DNA of 64,000 nucleotides from Flagellimonas allohymeniacidonis (GCF_004296335.1 NZ_SGIU01000001.1:411290-475289); one strand, 5' to 3'; counted from the first letter of the stretch, positions 8,920-18,542 are shown. Program-made: numbers and translations. Notes: a model not told the origin generated them from the letters alone.

Positions 8920-10173
8920 ATGGTGGATAACAATCAGTTATTACGATTTACAACTGCTGGCAGTGTGGATGATGGTAAAAGTACACTTATAGGACGCTTG
9001 CTGTATGACTCCAAATCAATTTTTGAAGACCAGTTGGAGGCTATTGAAAACACGAGTAGAAAAAAAGGTCATGAAGGCGTTGATTTAGCCTTATTTACCG
9101 ATGGTTTGAGAGATGAAAGGGAGCAGGGCATTACCATAGATGTAGCCTACAGGTATTTTACGACTCCCAAAAGAAAATTTATAATTGCCGATACTCCAGG
9201 GCACATTCAATACACCCGTAACATGGTCACTGGAGCCTCCACTGCCAATGCGGCCATTATCTTGGTAGATGCCCGGCACGGGGTAATCGAGCAGACGAAA
9301 AGGCATGCTTTTATAGCATCATTGCTTCAAATTCCGCACATCATTGTTTGTATCAATAAGATGGACCTAGTTGATTTTGATGAATCGGTTTATCATAAAA
9401 TCACCGCTCAGTTCGAGGAGTTTTCATCCAAACTTTTGGTAAAGGATATTCGATTTATTCCGATAAGTGCATTGCTAGGGGATAATGTGGTGAACCGTTC
9501 AGAGAACATGGGGTGGTATCAAGGAGCTCCGTTATTACACACTTTGGAAACACTGCACATTAGTAGCGATTTGAATAAAGTGGACGCTCGTTTTCCAGTT
9601 CAAACTGTTTTACGACCCCAAAGCGAAACTTTCAGGGATTATCGGGGCTATGCCGGAAGGGTTTCAAGCGGGATTTTTCGAGTTGGGGATGAAGTTACGG
9701 TGATGCCCTCTGGGTTCACTTCTACAATTAAATCTTTGGATACCATTTCCGGTCCTTTGGATGAGGTCATTGCTCCCATGTCAATTTCAATGACTCTGGA
9801 AGATGATATCGATGTGGCAAGGGGGGATATGATTGTTCGCTCCAATAATAAGCCCGAGGCGAAACAAGATTTGGAAGTAATGCTCTGTTGGTTGAACGAT
9901 AGCCCAGCTTCGCCCAGAACCAAATTCACGGTAAAACATACCTCCAATGAACAAAAGGCAATGATAAAGGAGGTGATATATAAAATAGATATCAATACAC
10001 TTCGCAGGCGCACCGATGATGTAGAATTGGGGATGAACGACATATGCAAGGTAAAACTAAGGACCACCAAACCCCTTATGGTCGATTCGTATCGCGAAAA
10101 TAGAGTTACGGGAAGTATCATCTTAATAGACGATAGAACAAACGAAACCGTGGCGGCAGGGATGGTCGTTTAG
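8920..10173 (+). CDS. cysN: Sulfate adenylyltransferase subunit 1 (GTPase)
   Basis: The regulatory GTPase subunit of ATP sulfurylase, 417 aa, with an elongation-factor-like fold. The G1 motif GSVDDGKST is at residues 14-22, DTPGHIQYTRNMVTGAS is G3, and NKMD is G4. The protein lacks the C-terminal APS kinase domain found in NodQ/CysNC fusions, consistent with the separate cysC. It is the last gene of the cys block; 85 A/T-rich nt then separate it from the carbamoyltransferase, which may still be on the same transcript. Confidence 0.95.
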   Translation: MVDNNQLLRFTTAGSVDDGKSTLIGRLLYDSKSIFEDQLEAIENTSRKKGHEGVDLALFTDGLRDEREQGITIDVAYRYFTTPKRKFIIADTPGHIQYTRNMVTGASTANAAIILVDARHGVIEQTKRHAFIASLLQIPHIIVCINKMDLVDFDESVYHKITAQFEEFSSKLLVKDIRFIPISALLGDNVVNRSENMGWYQGAPLLHTLETLHISSDLNKVDARFPVQTVLRPQSETFRDYRGYAGRVSSGIFRVGDEVTVMPSGFTSTIKSLDTISGPLDEVIAPMSISMTLEDDIDVARGDMIVRSNNKPEAKQDLEVMLCWLNDSPASPRTKFTVKHTSNEQKAMIKEVIYKIDINTLRRRTDDVELGMNDICKVKLRTTKPLMVDSYRENRVTGSIILIDDRTNETVAAGMVV

Positions 10174-10258
10174 CCTAAGCCTAACCATTATTTAAAGAAA
10201 GAATTTCAGAAAACAATCAAACACAACTTCAACCAATACCAGACTAAAAAATAAATTC

Positions 10259-11947
10259 ATGACAATTTTAGGGTTAAATTATTACTTCCATGACTCTACG
10301 GCCTGTATTCTTGTGGATGGACAACTTGTAGCGGCCATAGAGGAAGAACGGTTGAATAGGGACAAACATACCCGAGTATTTCCACAAATGGCGGTTGACC
10401 GCTGTTTGAAGATAGCCGGGTTGACCTATTCTGATATTGATCATATAGCAGTATCGATTAAACCTACACATAATCTTGGAAAAAAAATGGGGCATTGTGT
10501 AACCCATTTGAAGACCTTGAAACCTTTTATTAACCATGAGTTTGTTCATGCGTATAACAAACAGAAAGGATTTTGGAACTGGTACAAGTACCACTACAAT
10601 AGCAAGAAAGAGGGTCCTGAGGTACACTTTATTCCACACCACTTTAGTCATGCCCCTGGGTCGTTTTTCGTTTCTCCGTATAAGGAAGCGGCATTGTTGG
10701 GAATTGATGGTTCTGGGGAATGGGCAACCACTTGGTTGGGTTATGGTAAGGATAACGAGGTAAAATGCCTAGGGGAATCCTTTTTCCCCCATTCATTGGG
10801 ATCATTCTATGAATCCATTACCCAGTTTTGTGGTTTTCGAACAAGTTATGATGAAGGAAAGACGATGGGCTTGGCCCCTATGGGTGACCCAGAAGTGTTT
10901 AAGGACGAAGTGGGAAAAATGGTCCGCGTGGACGAAAAAGGAAGTTTGCACTTTGATTTGAGTTACTTCAATTTTCAAAACATGAGTTGGAGGAGACTTT
11001 CACCAAAATTCTATAAAACATTTGGTAAGGGCCGAAAGCACGGGGAGGATTTTGAAAAACATCACATGGATTTGGCCGCGGCTTTTCAGAGGGTCTTGGA
11101 AGATAGAGTATTGGAAATCTGTGATATCCTGCACAAAAAAACAAAGGCAGATTATCTTGTGATATCCGGAGGAGTTTCCTTGAATAGTGTAATGAATGGT
11201 CGCATAGTGCGCGAAAGCGCCTTTAAGGATGTATACGTTATGCCCGCAGCAGGGGATAATGGAACCGCTATAGGAGCGGCATATTACCTATATAACGGAC
11301 TGTTCAAAAAAGAGCGCAATTTTGTTCATGTAGACCCCTATGTCGGGACCAGCTACACCAATGAGGAGATAGAAAAAGTCCTGAAGGGCGCAAAATTGGA
11401 TTATGAATATCATGAAGATATTTGCGAAAAGGCGGCATCACTTCTTGAAAAAGGGAAAATTATTGGATGGTTTCAAGGAAAAATGGAAATCGGTCCCAGA
11501 GCTTTGGGCAGCAGAAGTATATTGGCCAATCCGGCCTTTCCCGATATGAAGGACAAAATCAATGCCGAAGTAAAGTTTAGAGAGGCTTATCGTCCTTTTG
11601 CCCCATCGGCAATTGTTGAGGCCAAAGATGACTTTTTTGATTTAGAGGTTGAAGCACCATTTATGTTAAAGGTTTGCAATGTACTACCAGAAAAACAAAG
11701 TGTAATTCCTGCAGTGACCCATGTTGATGGCAGTGCTCGACTGCAAACCGTAAGAAAAGAACTTCATCCAAGATATTATGAGGTCATTGAAAAATTGGGT
11801 AAGAAAACAGAGGTTCCGGTAGTTTTGAACACAAGTTTCAATATTCAGGGAGAACCTGTTGTAGAATCGCCTAAAGATGCCATAAGATGCTATTTTTCCA
11901 CAGGACTGGATGCTTTGGTCATCGGAAATTATGTGTTAGTGAAGTAA
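10259..11947 (+). CDS. NodU/CmcH-family carbamoyltransferase
   Basis: A 562-aa O-carbamoyltransferase of the NodU/TobZ type, which moves a carbamoyl group from carbamoyl phosphate to a hydroxyl through carbamoyl-adenylate. Visible motifs are HHFSHAPGSFF (about residues 127-137), the ASKHA-fold LLGIDGSGEW loop, SGGVSLNSVMNGR (about 302-314) and EIGPRALGSRSI (about 409-420). The C-terminal domain ends with VPVVLNTSFNIQGEPVVESP. It sits between the sulfate-activation block and the acyltransferase genes, so a polysaccharide hydroxyl is the likely acceptor, although small-molecule targets are known for the family. Confidence 0.9.
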   Translation: MTILGLNYYFHDSTACILVDGQLVAAIEEERLNRDKHTRVFPQMAVDRCLKIAGLTYSDIDHIAVSIKPTHNLGKKMGHCVTHLKTLKPFINHEFVHAYNKQKGFWNWYKYHYNSKKEGPEVHFIPHHFSHAPGSFFVSPYKEAALLGIDGSGEWATTWLGYGKDNEVKCLGESFFPHSLGSFYESITQFCGFRTSYDEGKTMGLAPMGDPEVFKDEVGKMVRVDEKGSLHFDLSYFNFQNMSWRRLSPKFYKTFGKGRKHGEDFEKHHMDLAAAFQRVLEDRVLEICDILHKKTKADYLVISGGVSLNSVMNGRIVRESAFKDVYVMPAAGDNGTAIGAAYYLYNGLFKKERNFVHVDPYVGTSYTNEEIEKVLKGAKLDYEYHEDICEKAASLLEKGKIIGWFQGKMEIGPRALGSRSILANPAFPDMKDKINAEVKFREAYRPFAPSAIVEAKDDFFDLEVEAPFMLKVCNVLPEKQSVIPAVTHVDGSARLQTVRKELHPRYYEVIEKLGKKTEVPVVLNTSFNIQGEPVVESPKDAIRCYFSTGLDALVIGNYVLVK

Positions 11948-11953
11948 GTGAAT

Positions 11954-12682
11954 ATGGAAAGTTTTTTCTCAGAAGATTATGAGGCCCACACAATCCACAA
12001 TTGGATTGATAGGGCCAATGTTAATAGTACTGAGAGGGAACTAATTGATAAAGTATTAAAAAACAAGGATTCCATTGCCATGGAAGCCGGAACAGGTTCG
12101 GGAGTGATTGCCTTCTATCTCGAGTCTTTGGGAGTAAAGGAAGTTCATGCTTTTGATATCATCGAGGCCATGGTAACCAAAGCTAGAAACTCTGCCAAGG
12201 AACGAAATTCAAAAGTGAACTTTGAGCAAGCCAATGCCATTGCACTTACCTGTTACGCGGACTCCAAGTTTAACTACCTTTTTTATCTTCAGCAAGTGTT
12301 GAGCATGGTACCGTACAAAGAACTTCCCAGTGCGTTAAAAGAAGGTCTTCGGGTGGGGTCCGATGATGCAACCTATGTGTTCAGCTTTATGGACTTCAGC
12401 TCAAGATGGTATAATGGCCTTTTACTTTTTTTAAGAGGTATTGCACTTTTGCTGCAAGGAGTTAAACCTAAATATCGTGGAATTCCAGAACTGGTCGTCG
12501 ATGGAAAGTATAATTTTAAATTTTTTGGTAAAAATCAGTTCTGTATTCAGTGGTATCGATTAAGGGAAATTGAGGCCCTTGTCAAAAAAATGGGGTATCA
12601 GGTGCTAGAGTCCTATAGTGGTGGACAAATATATTCGAATAGCCAGCAAAACCTATTCTTGATTTGTAAAAAGAAGGTCTAA
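11954..12682 (+). CDS. SAM-dependent class I methyltransferase
   Basis: A 242-aa Rossmann-type methyltransferase. Motif I is AMEAGTGSGVIAFYLE (about residues 38-53), then VHAFDIIEAM with the acidic residue that binds the SAM ribose, and a post-I segment NFEQANAIAL. A hydrophobic stretch (GLLLFLRGIALLLQGV) near residue 160 may touch the membrane. It starts 6 nt after the carbamoyltransferase stop; a GTG at 11948 is an alternative start. Co-location suggests methylation of a sugar in the same polymer; the substrate cannot be read from the sequence. Confidence 0.8.
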   Translation: MESFFSEDYEAHTIHNWIDRANVNSTERELIDKVLKNKDSIAMEAGTGSGVIAFYLESLGVKEVHAFDIIEAMVTKARNSAKERNSKVNFEQANAIALTCYADSKFNYLFYLQQVLSMVPYKELPSALKEGLRVGSDDATYVFSFMDFSSRWYNGLLLFLRGIALLLQGVKPKYRGIPELVVDGKYNFKFFGKNQFCIQWYRLREIEALVKKMGYQVLESYSGGQIYSNSQQNLFLICKKKV

Positions 12683-12694
12683 TACTACATCGCC

Positions 12695-14140
12695 ATGTTA
12701 TTCAATAGTTTGGATTTCTTCATCTTTCTGCCTATTGTCTACATCTGCTATTGGGCTTTTTTACGTAAGACAGGCCAGAGAAATGTACTATTGGTCATAT
12801 CTAGCTATATCTTTTATGGTTGGTGGGATTACCGGTTTTTATCCTTGATATTGATTTCTACGCTCATAGATTTTTTTGTTGGGCAAGCTGTGTATAATTC
12901 CAACTCCGTTTCTAAAAAACGCCTATTCGTATCTATCAGTGTTTGTCTAAATCTTGGGATTTTAGGTTTTTTCAAATACTTCAACTTTTTTGTTGACTCC
13001 TTTTTGGATTCGATTCGCTTTTTTGGCATACAAATGGAACCGTCATGGACATTGAACGTAATACTCCCGGTGGGGATATCTTTTTACACTTTTCAGACAT
13101 TGTCCTATACTCTTGATATCTATCGTGGAAAATTACAACCAACCCATAATTTCATTTCGTTTGCGGCTTTTGTTGCCTTTTTTCCACAATTGGTGGCTGG
13201 ACCGATTGAAAGAGCTTCCAATTTACTCCCGCAGATTTCCAGAACCCGGGTGTTTCGGTATAACCAGCAGGTCGAGGGGTTACGTTTGATGTTATGGGGA
13301 TTATTTAAAAAAGTAGCAATTGCTGATTCTTTGGCTCCTATTGTGGATGATATTTTTCTTAATCATGCAGCATATCCTTCATCGACTTTATTGCTTGGTG
13401 CTATTTTCTTTGGGTTTCAGATTTACGGCGACTTTTCTGGCTATAGTGATATTGCCATCGGAACCGCAAAACTGTTTGGCATTGAGTTAATGTCCAACTT
13501 TAAGTTCCCCTATTTTTCTAGGGATATTGCCGAATTTTGGCGAAGGTGGCACATATCTTTATCTACTTGGTTTCGCGATTATCTCTATATCCCATTAGGA
13601 GGGTCTAGGGTTAAAAAAATATTGACCATTCGAAATGTTTTTATAATATTTTTGGTGAGTGGTCTATGGCATGGGGCCAACTGGACCTTTGTCGTTTGGG
13701 GCCTTCTACATGCCGTATTGTTTCTGCCGCTTTTTTTCCTAAAATCGAATAGACGTTATTTGGACACACCCAATGTTCTTAATTCGGTACATACGTTTTT
13801 TTCTGAAGTGCCCCGCATCTTATGGACCTTTGCGATGGTAACTTTCGGTTGGATATTTTTCAGGAGCGAATCCTTGGGGGAAGCGGTTCACTATTTCCAA
13901 GGGATGTTTGATTTTTCTTGGGATTCCTACCTTCATCCGAGGGGATACCGTATGATTGATTATTTTATTCTCCTTATTTGCTTTGTCCTTTTTGAATACT
14001 TTATTCGAAAAGATGAGCGAAATCCACTTGGATTTTCGCATAGATCAATACGTTGGGCTAGTTACTGCCTCTTGATGTTTTTAATCATACTGTTCTACGA
14101 TGATGGTGTGGACCGATCATTTATTTATTTTCAATTTTGA
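12695..14140 (+). CDS. MBOAT-family O-acyltransferase (AlgI-like), copy 1
   Basis: A 481-aa integral membrane protein with about 10-11 hydrophobic segments. It carries the AlgI/DltB hallmarks FWRRWHISLSTWFRDYLYIP and SGLWHGANWTF; the conserved catalytic His is H326. MBOAT proteins of this branch pass acyl groups, usually acetyl, across the membrane for O-acylation of extracytoplasmic polysaccharide. The next gene, an SGNH-like protein, overlaps or abuts its stop, forming an AlgI/AlgJ-like pair. It is clearly paralogous to the MBOAT gene at 33.6-35.0 kb: same length and same His position. Confidence 0.92.
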   Translation: MLFNSLDFFIFLPIVYICYWAFLRKTGQRNVLLVISSYIFYGWWDYRFLSLILISTLIDFFVGQAVYNSNSVSKKRLFVSISVCLNLGILGFFKYFNFFVDSFLDSIRFFGIQMEPSWTLNVILPVGISFYTFQTLSYTLDIYRGKLQPTHNFISFAAFVAFFPQLVAGPIERASNLLPQISRTRVFRYNQQVEGLRLMLWGLFKKVAIADSLAPIVDDIFLNHAAYPSSTLLLGAIFFGFQIYGDFSGYSDIAIGTAKLFGIELMSNFKFPYFSRDIAEFWRRWHISLSTWFRDYLYIPLGGSRVKKILTIRNVFIIFLVSGLWHGANWTFVVWGLLHAVLFLPLFFLKSNRRYLDTPNVLNSVHTFFSEVPRILWTFAMVTFGWIFFRSESLGEAVHYFQGMFDFSWDSYLHPRGYRMIDYFILLICFVLFEYFIRKDERNPLGFSHRSIRWASYCLLMFLIILFYDDGVDRSFIYFQF

Positions 14141-14142
14141 TT

Positions 14143-15090
14143 ATGGCAAAGTTTATCGCACGTTGTATTTTTTTTGGATTTGTATTCTTCCTCTGCTTTG
14201 AACTTTTGGTGCGTGCTTTCCATTTACACAATCAGAGGCCCATAAGATATTTGGATGAACAAGATGTGGAGAAATGGGTGCCACATCAGGAGGGGTATTC
14301 CGTTGTGGGCAATCGAAGGCAGAATGTGGGTCACTATAGAATCAATTCTTTCGGATTTAATTCAGTTTACGATAGTTATAGACCTAAAGAGTCAGAGAAA
14401 TCGGTGGCTTTGATAGGTGATTCTTTTATAGAAGGATTTCATCAAGATTTTGACAACTCCTTAGGTCAAAAAATTGAAGGGAAACTCAAGAGTAATTCTA
14501 AAGTATTTGAGTTTGGTTATGCAGGCTATGATTTTGCCGATCAATTGCATCTGATTCACTCATATTCGGTACTTTTCGACGATATGGACCAAGTATTGAT
14601 CTATATGCGTTTTATTGATGACCTTGAGCGGTCTGAATACGAGGTAAGCAGCAGATTGTCGTTAGATACACCGATAAGCAGACTGGCCAAACATTTTAAA
14701 TCTATTGTTTATTTAAAGGATATCGGGCTATTGGACCCCGTAACCCACGCTATCTCCAAATTGGGCAATTTACGGGCAAAAAACAGGGTGTCAGATTCTA
14801 CCGAAGAGACCGAAAGCGACATTACTTTTGCTAGAATCCAAAATTTCAAGGATTTGGTAGACTTTTATGACTATGATAAAAGTAAGAATGTGCTTTTGGT
14901 GGATTATAGGCTTTGTCCTTCCGAATTTTTGGATTTTTTGAAAGAAAACGAATTCAAAACCATAGACTTTGGAGAATCCTTGGCCCGGTCGAAAAGCCCC
15001 ACTGACCTAATCTATGACCAACACTGGAATGATCACGGTCGGGAATTGATTGCCAAGGAAATTGCAAATTACCTTAATAACTTTGACTAG
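14143..15090 (+). CDS. Membrane-anchored SGNH-like O-acyltransferase partner (AlgJ/AlgX/DltD-like), copy 1
   Basis: A 315-aa protein with an N-terminal membrane anchor (about residues 5-25) and an extracytoplasmic SGNH-like domain. Block I is LIGDSFIEG with the candidate nucleophile Ser; near the C-terminus YDQHWNDHG is the D-x-HWN-x-x-G pattern common in AlgJ/AlgX/DltD-like proteins and would supply the catalytic His. The ATG at 14143 is 2 nt after the MBOAT stop; an in-frame TTG at 14137 overlaps that stop. It likely receives acyl groups from the MBOAT partner and attaches them to the polysaccharide. It runs head-on into the FemAB-like gene, with a 10-nt gap. Confidence 0.75.
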   Translation: MAKFIARCIFFGFVFFLCFELLVRAFHLHNQRPIRYLDEQDVEKWVPHQEGYSVVGNRRQNVGHYRINSFGFNSVYDSYRPKESEKSVALIGDSFIEGFHQDFDNSLGQKIEGKLKSNSKVFEFGYAGYDFADQLHLIHSYSVLFDDMDQVLIYMRFIDDLERSEYEVSSRLSLDTPISRLAKHFKSIVYLKDIGLLDPVTHAISKLGNLRAKNRVSDSTEETESDITFARIQNFKDLVDFYDYDKSKNVLLVDYRLCPSEFLDFLKENEFKTIDFGESLARSKSPTDLIYDQHWNDHGRELIAKEIANYLNNFD

Positions 15091-15100
15091 GGGTTTTACC

Positions 15101-16153
15101 TTAATCTGCGACAGGTTCATACCTATACAAGGGAAAAAATGCGGTTTCCGTTGTACCATCTTGTTTTAATTTTGCCTGTGACAGTTCGTCGTATTTTTTT
15201 GGATTTACAATCAATTTCCAAACCTTAAAGTCCTTAAAGTCTTTGGAAAAAGAAGACTTGAACATTAAAAGGGAATCATTTTGGCTGCCGAGTCCTCCAC
15301 CAAGATTAAAATAGGTATACCCCTCTTCAGTTCCCTTAATCCGCATGGTATCGATCAAAAGGCGTACAGGTGTTATATCGAGATAATCGGTTAAGGTCCC
15401 AGAGATATGATATTGAATGATATTGTTGGTTTTGACCATCATGGCGGCAGAAATAATCTCCCCGGTCTCTTTCAATTCAGCAAAGAGAACATCCGTATCT
15501 AATTCGGGGCTCTCAATAAAGTTGAAAAAGTAATCCTCACTGAAATAATAGCTTTTATCCGCATTTACCCTGTCCATGTTTTCATAATAGAGCTCTTTGA
15601 ATTTTAGGATATCCTCTTTAGTCTTACTTATTTTGACGGTACAGAGTTTTCGAACCTTATTAAGGTGCCTCTTGGTGCTCTTGGAAAATAAGGTCCTTTG
15701 CTCATCCAAATCTTTGGTGAGATCTATGTTTACAATAGAGCCTAAAACCTCAATGTCGCCCAATTTTTCGAGTATTGCCTCTTGATTTGGTATGTATGGG
15801 TTTAATCTGGAGAAGACACTGATGATGTTGTTCTTTTCAAAAAACCCTTTCAGGTGTACTATAAAGTCATCAACAATTTCCCTAGAAATATCCTCTGAGC
15901 TGCACAATGGTCCGGGATAGCCATAAACTGATGTGGCATCAAAGAGATTGGCCTCCCCTGGAATTGATCGTATCAACAAGGGCAGATGTATAAAACTCGT
16001 TTGGTTTTCATAGGCCAAAAGAATTGCATTTTCATCAGGTTGCTTTGATAAACGATGGTAATCAAACGTATGATAAAAGTCGTAGTGCTCGTGCTTTTTT
16101 AGAGCATTGTTCCACTCTTCTCTGGTCGAGATTGGTGCCAAGGTAGATTTCAT
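15101..16153 (-). CDS. FemAB-like/GNAT-fold acyltransferase, copy 1
   Basis: A 350-aa cytoplasmic protein with two GNAT-like halves. The N-terminal half includes DATSVYGYPGPL, the middle a positively charged STKRHLNKVRK segment, and the C-terminal half FNLGGGLG (near residue 286) followed by SLLMFKSSFSKDF, the pattern of the FemAB/BioF2-like superfamily, members of which transfer aminoacyl or acyl groups to amino sugars or peptide. It is homologous to the next gene upstream and overlaps its stop by 4 nt (ATGA). The acyl donor is not predictable; tRNA-linked amino acid or acyl-CoA are the options known in the superfamily. Confidence 0.75.
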   Translation of the reverse strand: MKSTLAPISTREEWNNALKKHEHYDFYHTFDYHRLSKQPDENAILLAYENQTSFIHLPLLIRSIPGEANLFDATSVYGYPGPLCSSEDISREIVDDFIVHLKGFFEKNNIISVFSRLNPYIPNQEAILEKLGDIEVLGSIVNIDLTKDLDEQRTLFSKSTKRHLNKVRKLCTVKISKTKEDILKFKELYYENMDRVNADKSYYFSEDYFFNFIESPELDTDVLFAELKETGEIISAAMMVKTNNIIQYHISGTLTDYLDITPVRLLIDTMRIKGTEEGYTYFNLGGGLGSQNDSLLMFKSSFSKDFKDFKVWKLIVNPKKYDELSQAKLKQDGTTETAFFPLYRYEPVAD

Positions 16154-17238
16154 GCGGGTATAGGTTCTCTGTATTTAGGGAAAAATCCGGTTAATTGGGG
16201 GTTTGTGTTTCCACTGTTTACATGTTTTGGATTTCTGTCCGCCACTATGGCATCATAAATCCCAGGCAAAACAATTTTTCTTCCTGTATAAAAAACTACA
16301 TCCTCTTGCTTCGGAAAGAAAGATTTCTTGTATTGGTACAGACTGTCTTTGTCGCTTCGGCCACCACCTAAAACATAATTTTCCATTCCATTTTGTACGG
16401 CCCATTTCATAACGTTTATTTTCAGAAAATCATTGGGTCTGGTATGAAAATAATCAGATCGTGTACCCCCAAGGAAGGAATAGAGCGTCTGTCCATAAAT
16501 GAGAACCAGTTCTGTGGAAATGGCAACATCATCCTTATAAACTAAAGCAAGAAGACACTTTTCAGGATTTTTATTGATAAAATTTTCAAAATATCCGATT
16601 TCGAAAAAATAATTATCCTTCGCTTGATTCCGCTTCATGGTCGATGTGTAGATTGAGTAGAAAATTTCAATCTGATCTTTTGTAATATTCTGGTGATACA
16701 GTTTAAAGTCCAAGTCATTGTTCACAGCTCTGCGATAATTGTTTCGCACTTTGGGTTTGAAACTTGTCCACATAACATCCTCATTTTGGATGGTTCCCGA
16801 CACATTGTTGAGTGTATGGACCAATTGGCCATTGTAGCCTCTGTAGTTTCCGTTTAGGGAAAATCGTATAAACTCAGAAATAACATTGTTGTTTACATAC
16901 CAATCATCCAATTTCTTCCAAAAGTCTTCAAGGTTTGATTCGGTAACACACTGTTTAAGAGCAGGACCCGCATATCCATAGGGAGAAACCACATCAAAAT
17001 ATGCAATACTATCCCGTTTCTCCACAGGTCTTAAAAAAAGTGGCATAAGTATTTTAGGTTCCCCAAACTCAAAATATATGCAGGCATAGGGTATTTTTTG
17101 ATGTCCCGCATCATTCGTAATTAGCTCTGGCCTGAGAAATGGATTTTGGAAGTCTATACCGTCAAGCAATTGGGTATACAATTTCAAGGAATCCTCTTCC
17201 TGTAGATTCAAAATTTTCAGTTCTGTGTTTTGATCCAT
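16150..17238 (-). CDS. FemAB-like/GNAT-fold acyltransferase, copy 2
   Basis: A 362-aa paralogue of the preceding entry: FDVVSPYGYAGPAL matches DATSVYGYPGPL, KPKVRNNYRRA is the basic segment, and VLGGGRSDKDSLYQYKKSF (near residue 291) is the conserved C-terminal motif. It is probably a cytoplasmic transferase that modifies a lipid-linked or nucleotide-linked sugar. The 4-nt overlap with copy 1 suggests that the two proteins are made together and may act as a pair or heterodimer. It lies 62 nt from the CelD-like GNAT gene upstream. Confidence 0.75.
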   Translation of the reverse strand: MDQNTELKILNLQEEDSLKLYTQLLDGIDFQNPFLRPELITNDAGHQKIPYACIYFEFGEPKILMPLFLRPVEKRDSIAYFDVVSPYGYAGPALKQCVTESNLEDFWKKLDDWYVNNNVISEFIRFSLNGNYRGYNGQLVHTLNNVSGTIQNEDVMWTSFKPKVRNNYRRAVNNDLDFKLYHQNITKDQIEIFYSIYTSTMKRNQAKDNYFFEIGYFENFINKNPEKCLLALVYKDDVAISTELVLIYGQTLYSFLGGTRSDYFHTRPNDFLKINVMKWAVQNGMENYVLGGGRSDKDSLYQYKKSFFPKQEDVVFYTGRKIVLPGIYDAIVADRNPKHVNSGNTNPQLTGFFPKYREPIPA

Positions 17239-17300
17239 ATTATTTGAAGTATTATGGGGAGAACTCTCTTAATTTATAGAATTGAAGGGAACTAAATGAT

Positions 17301-18542
17301 TTAATAGGTTAAACTTAATTGTTTTTTCGTTCCAATGATGTGAAATTTATTGTCTTGAATCACCTTGTACACGGAGACCTCATTAAAATGTTCTTGGGTT
17401 GAATAAATAAAGTCAACCAAAATTCTTTTGATCTCCAGATATTGCGGTTCGTTAATATCTATTTTTTGACCATCTGACGGAAGCGCAACATCAACATTCT
17501 CTATTTTGGATAGGCCAATAGCCCCACCCTTCTTTTTTTTCGAAACCCTTAGTTGAAACCTTATTTTATGGTATAAATCATTGAACCCACGATCTCGTAA
17601 TGATTGTAGAAACCTAAATTTTATACTTTTTTGGAGTCTCATCATCTTGCAAGACAATGATGACTTATCATAATAGATGTGGTGTTCATGTTGATAAATT
17701 TCATCGGTCCAATTTTTTTTGTACCCATATTCCCCTTTGCCCATGTCGAATTTCTCGCAACCGCGCTCCATGCAATATTCAATAGTCTTAATTAGGCCGA
17801 TGGTGCCCAATCCAAACTTAGCGTAATCGCTATCATAAACTGGGGTGATTGCATGTGATATTTTGTCAAAGTGATAGGTTAATCGAATAGATATTGGTTC
17901 TTCTTTGTTATAAACAACGTCCAATGTAGCATTTCCTCCTTTAAGGAGCGAGAAGGTCAATTCGCGGTTGAATTTCCAAGTTTCTGGTCTTAAGCTTTCA
18001 TAGTATTCACCTTTGCGATCAAATTTCTTCTTTAGCAGTAGATAGAAAGTTGAAAAAATAAGATCAAAAGTTTTCTCATCAATTTCCTGCCCATGGCTGT
18101 AGTAAGAAATATCAAAACACTTTTCAAGTCTCGCTTTTCTACTACGAAAACTTTTCAGGGATTTTTTAGACAACTTTTCAGCAAGGTAGTCGTCAACACT
18201 AATAAACCGGTGTAGATTGCAAATAAACCCCTTGTACTCCTTTATAACGTCATGACCCAATTTTTTGCCAAAATCGCTTTTCACAGGATTTATTTCGTTG
18301 TAACTGGGAACATTGTAAAGAATGAACACTTTGCCCAATAGATCTTTTTGTTTGTCAAGATTCAATTGATAGTGTAGAGCAGGGGATAGGGTACCACCTA
18401 TTACCTGAAAAATACTACTTCCTTTTCCACCGACGAAGGTTATATTTGGAAACAAGCCAAACTCGAATAGATTTTGCCCTTCTCCCAAAAACCTTTTGTA
18501 GGTCTCTTTGAATGCATTGGAAGTTATCAATTGGTCTTTCAT
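17301..18542 (-). CDS. CelD/BcsL-like GNAT-family protein
   Basis: A 413-aa protein of the GNAT clan associated with polysaccharide synthesis (CelD/BcsL-like). The signature is the C-terminal KFDMGKGEYGYKKNWTDE (about residues 260-278), preceded by the basic KSFRSRKARLEK helix around residue 130. A Lys-rich tail follows. It resembles the frameshifted GNAT gene at 57.2-58.2 kb in overall pattern (RSRKARLEKCFDISYY versus the LRQDLQKLERDYDIR segment there). It probably N- or O-acylates a sugar precursor; the substrate is unknown. The gene appears more A/T-rich than the cys block. Confidence 0.7.
   Translation of the reverse strand: MKDQLITSNAFKETYKRFLGEGQNLFEFGLFPNITFVGGKGSSIFQVIGGTLSPALHYQLNLDKQKDLLGKVFILYNVPSYNEINPVKSDFGKKLGHDVIKEYKGFICNLHRFISVDDYLAEKLSKKSLKSFRSRKARLEKCFDISYYSHGQEIDEKTFDLIFSTFYLLLKKKFDRKGEYYESLRPETWKFNRELTFSLLKGGNATLDVVYNKEEPISIRLTYHFDKISHAITPVYDSDYAKFGLGTIGLIKTIEYCMERGCEKFDMGKGEYGYKKNWTDEIYQHEHHIYYDKSSLSCKMMRLQKSIKFRFLQSLRDRGFNDLYHKIRFQLRVSKKKKGGAIGLSKIENVDVALPSDGQKIDINEPQYLEIKRILVDFIYSTQEHFNEVSVYKVIQDNKFHIIGTKKQLSLTY

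Noticed and set aside
6191-10173. Interpretation of the cys block as ordinary assimilatory sulfate reduction
   Set aside because: No cysH, cysI or cysJ is present and the block adjoins sulfotransferase-containing glycan genes; assimilation cannot be excluded without the rest of the genome but is the weaker reading.
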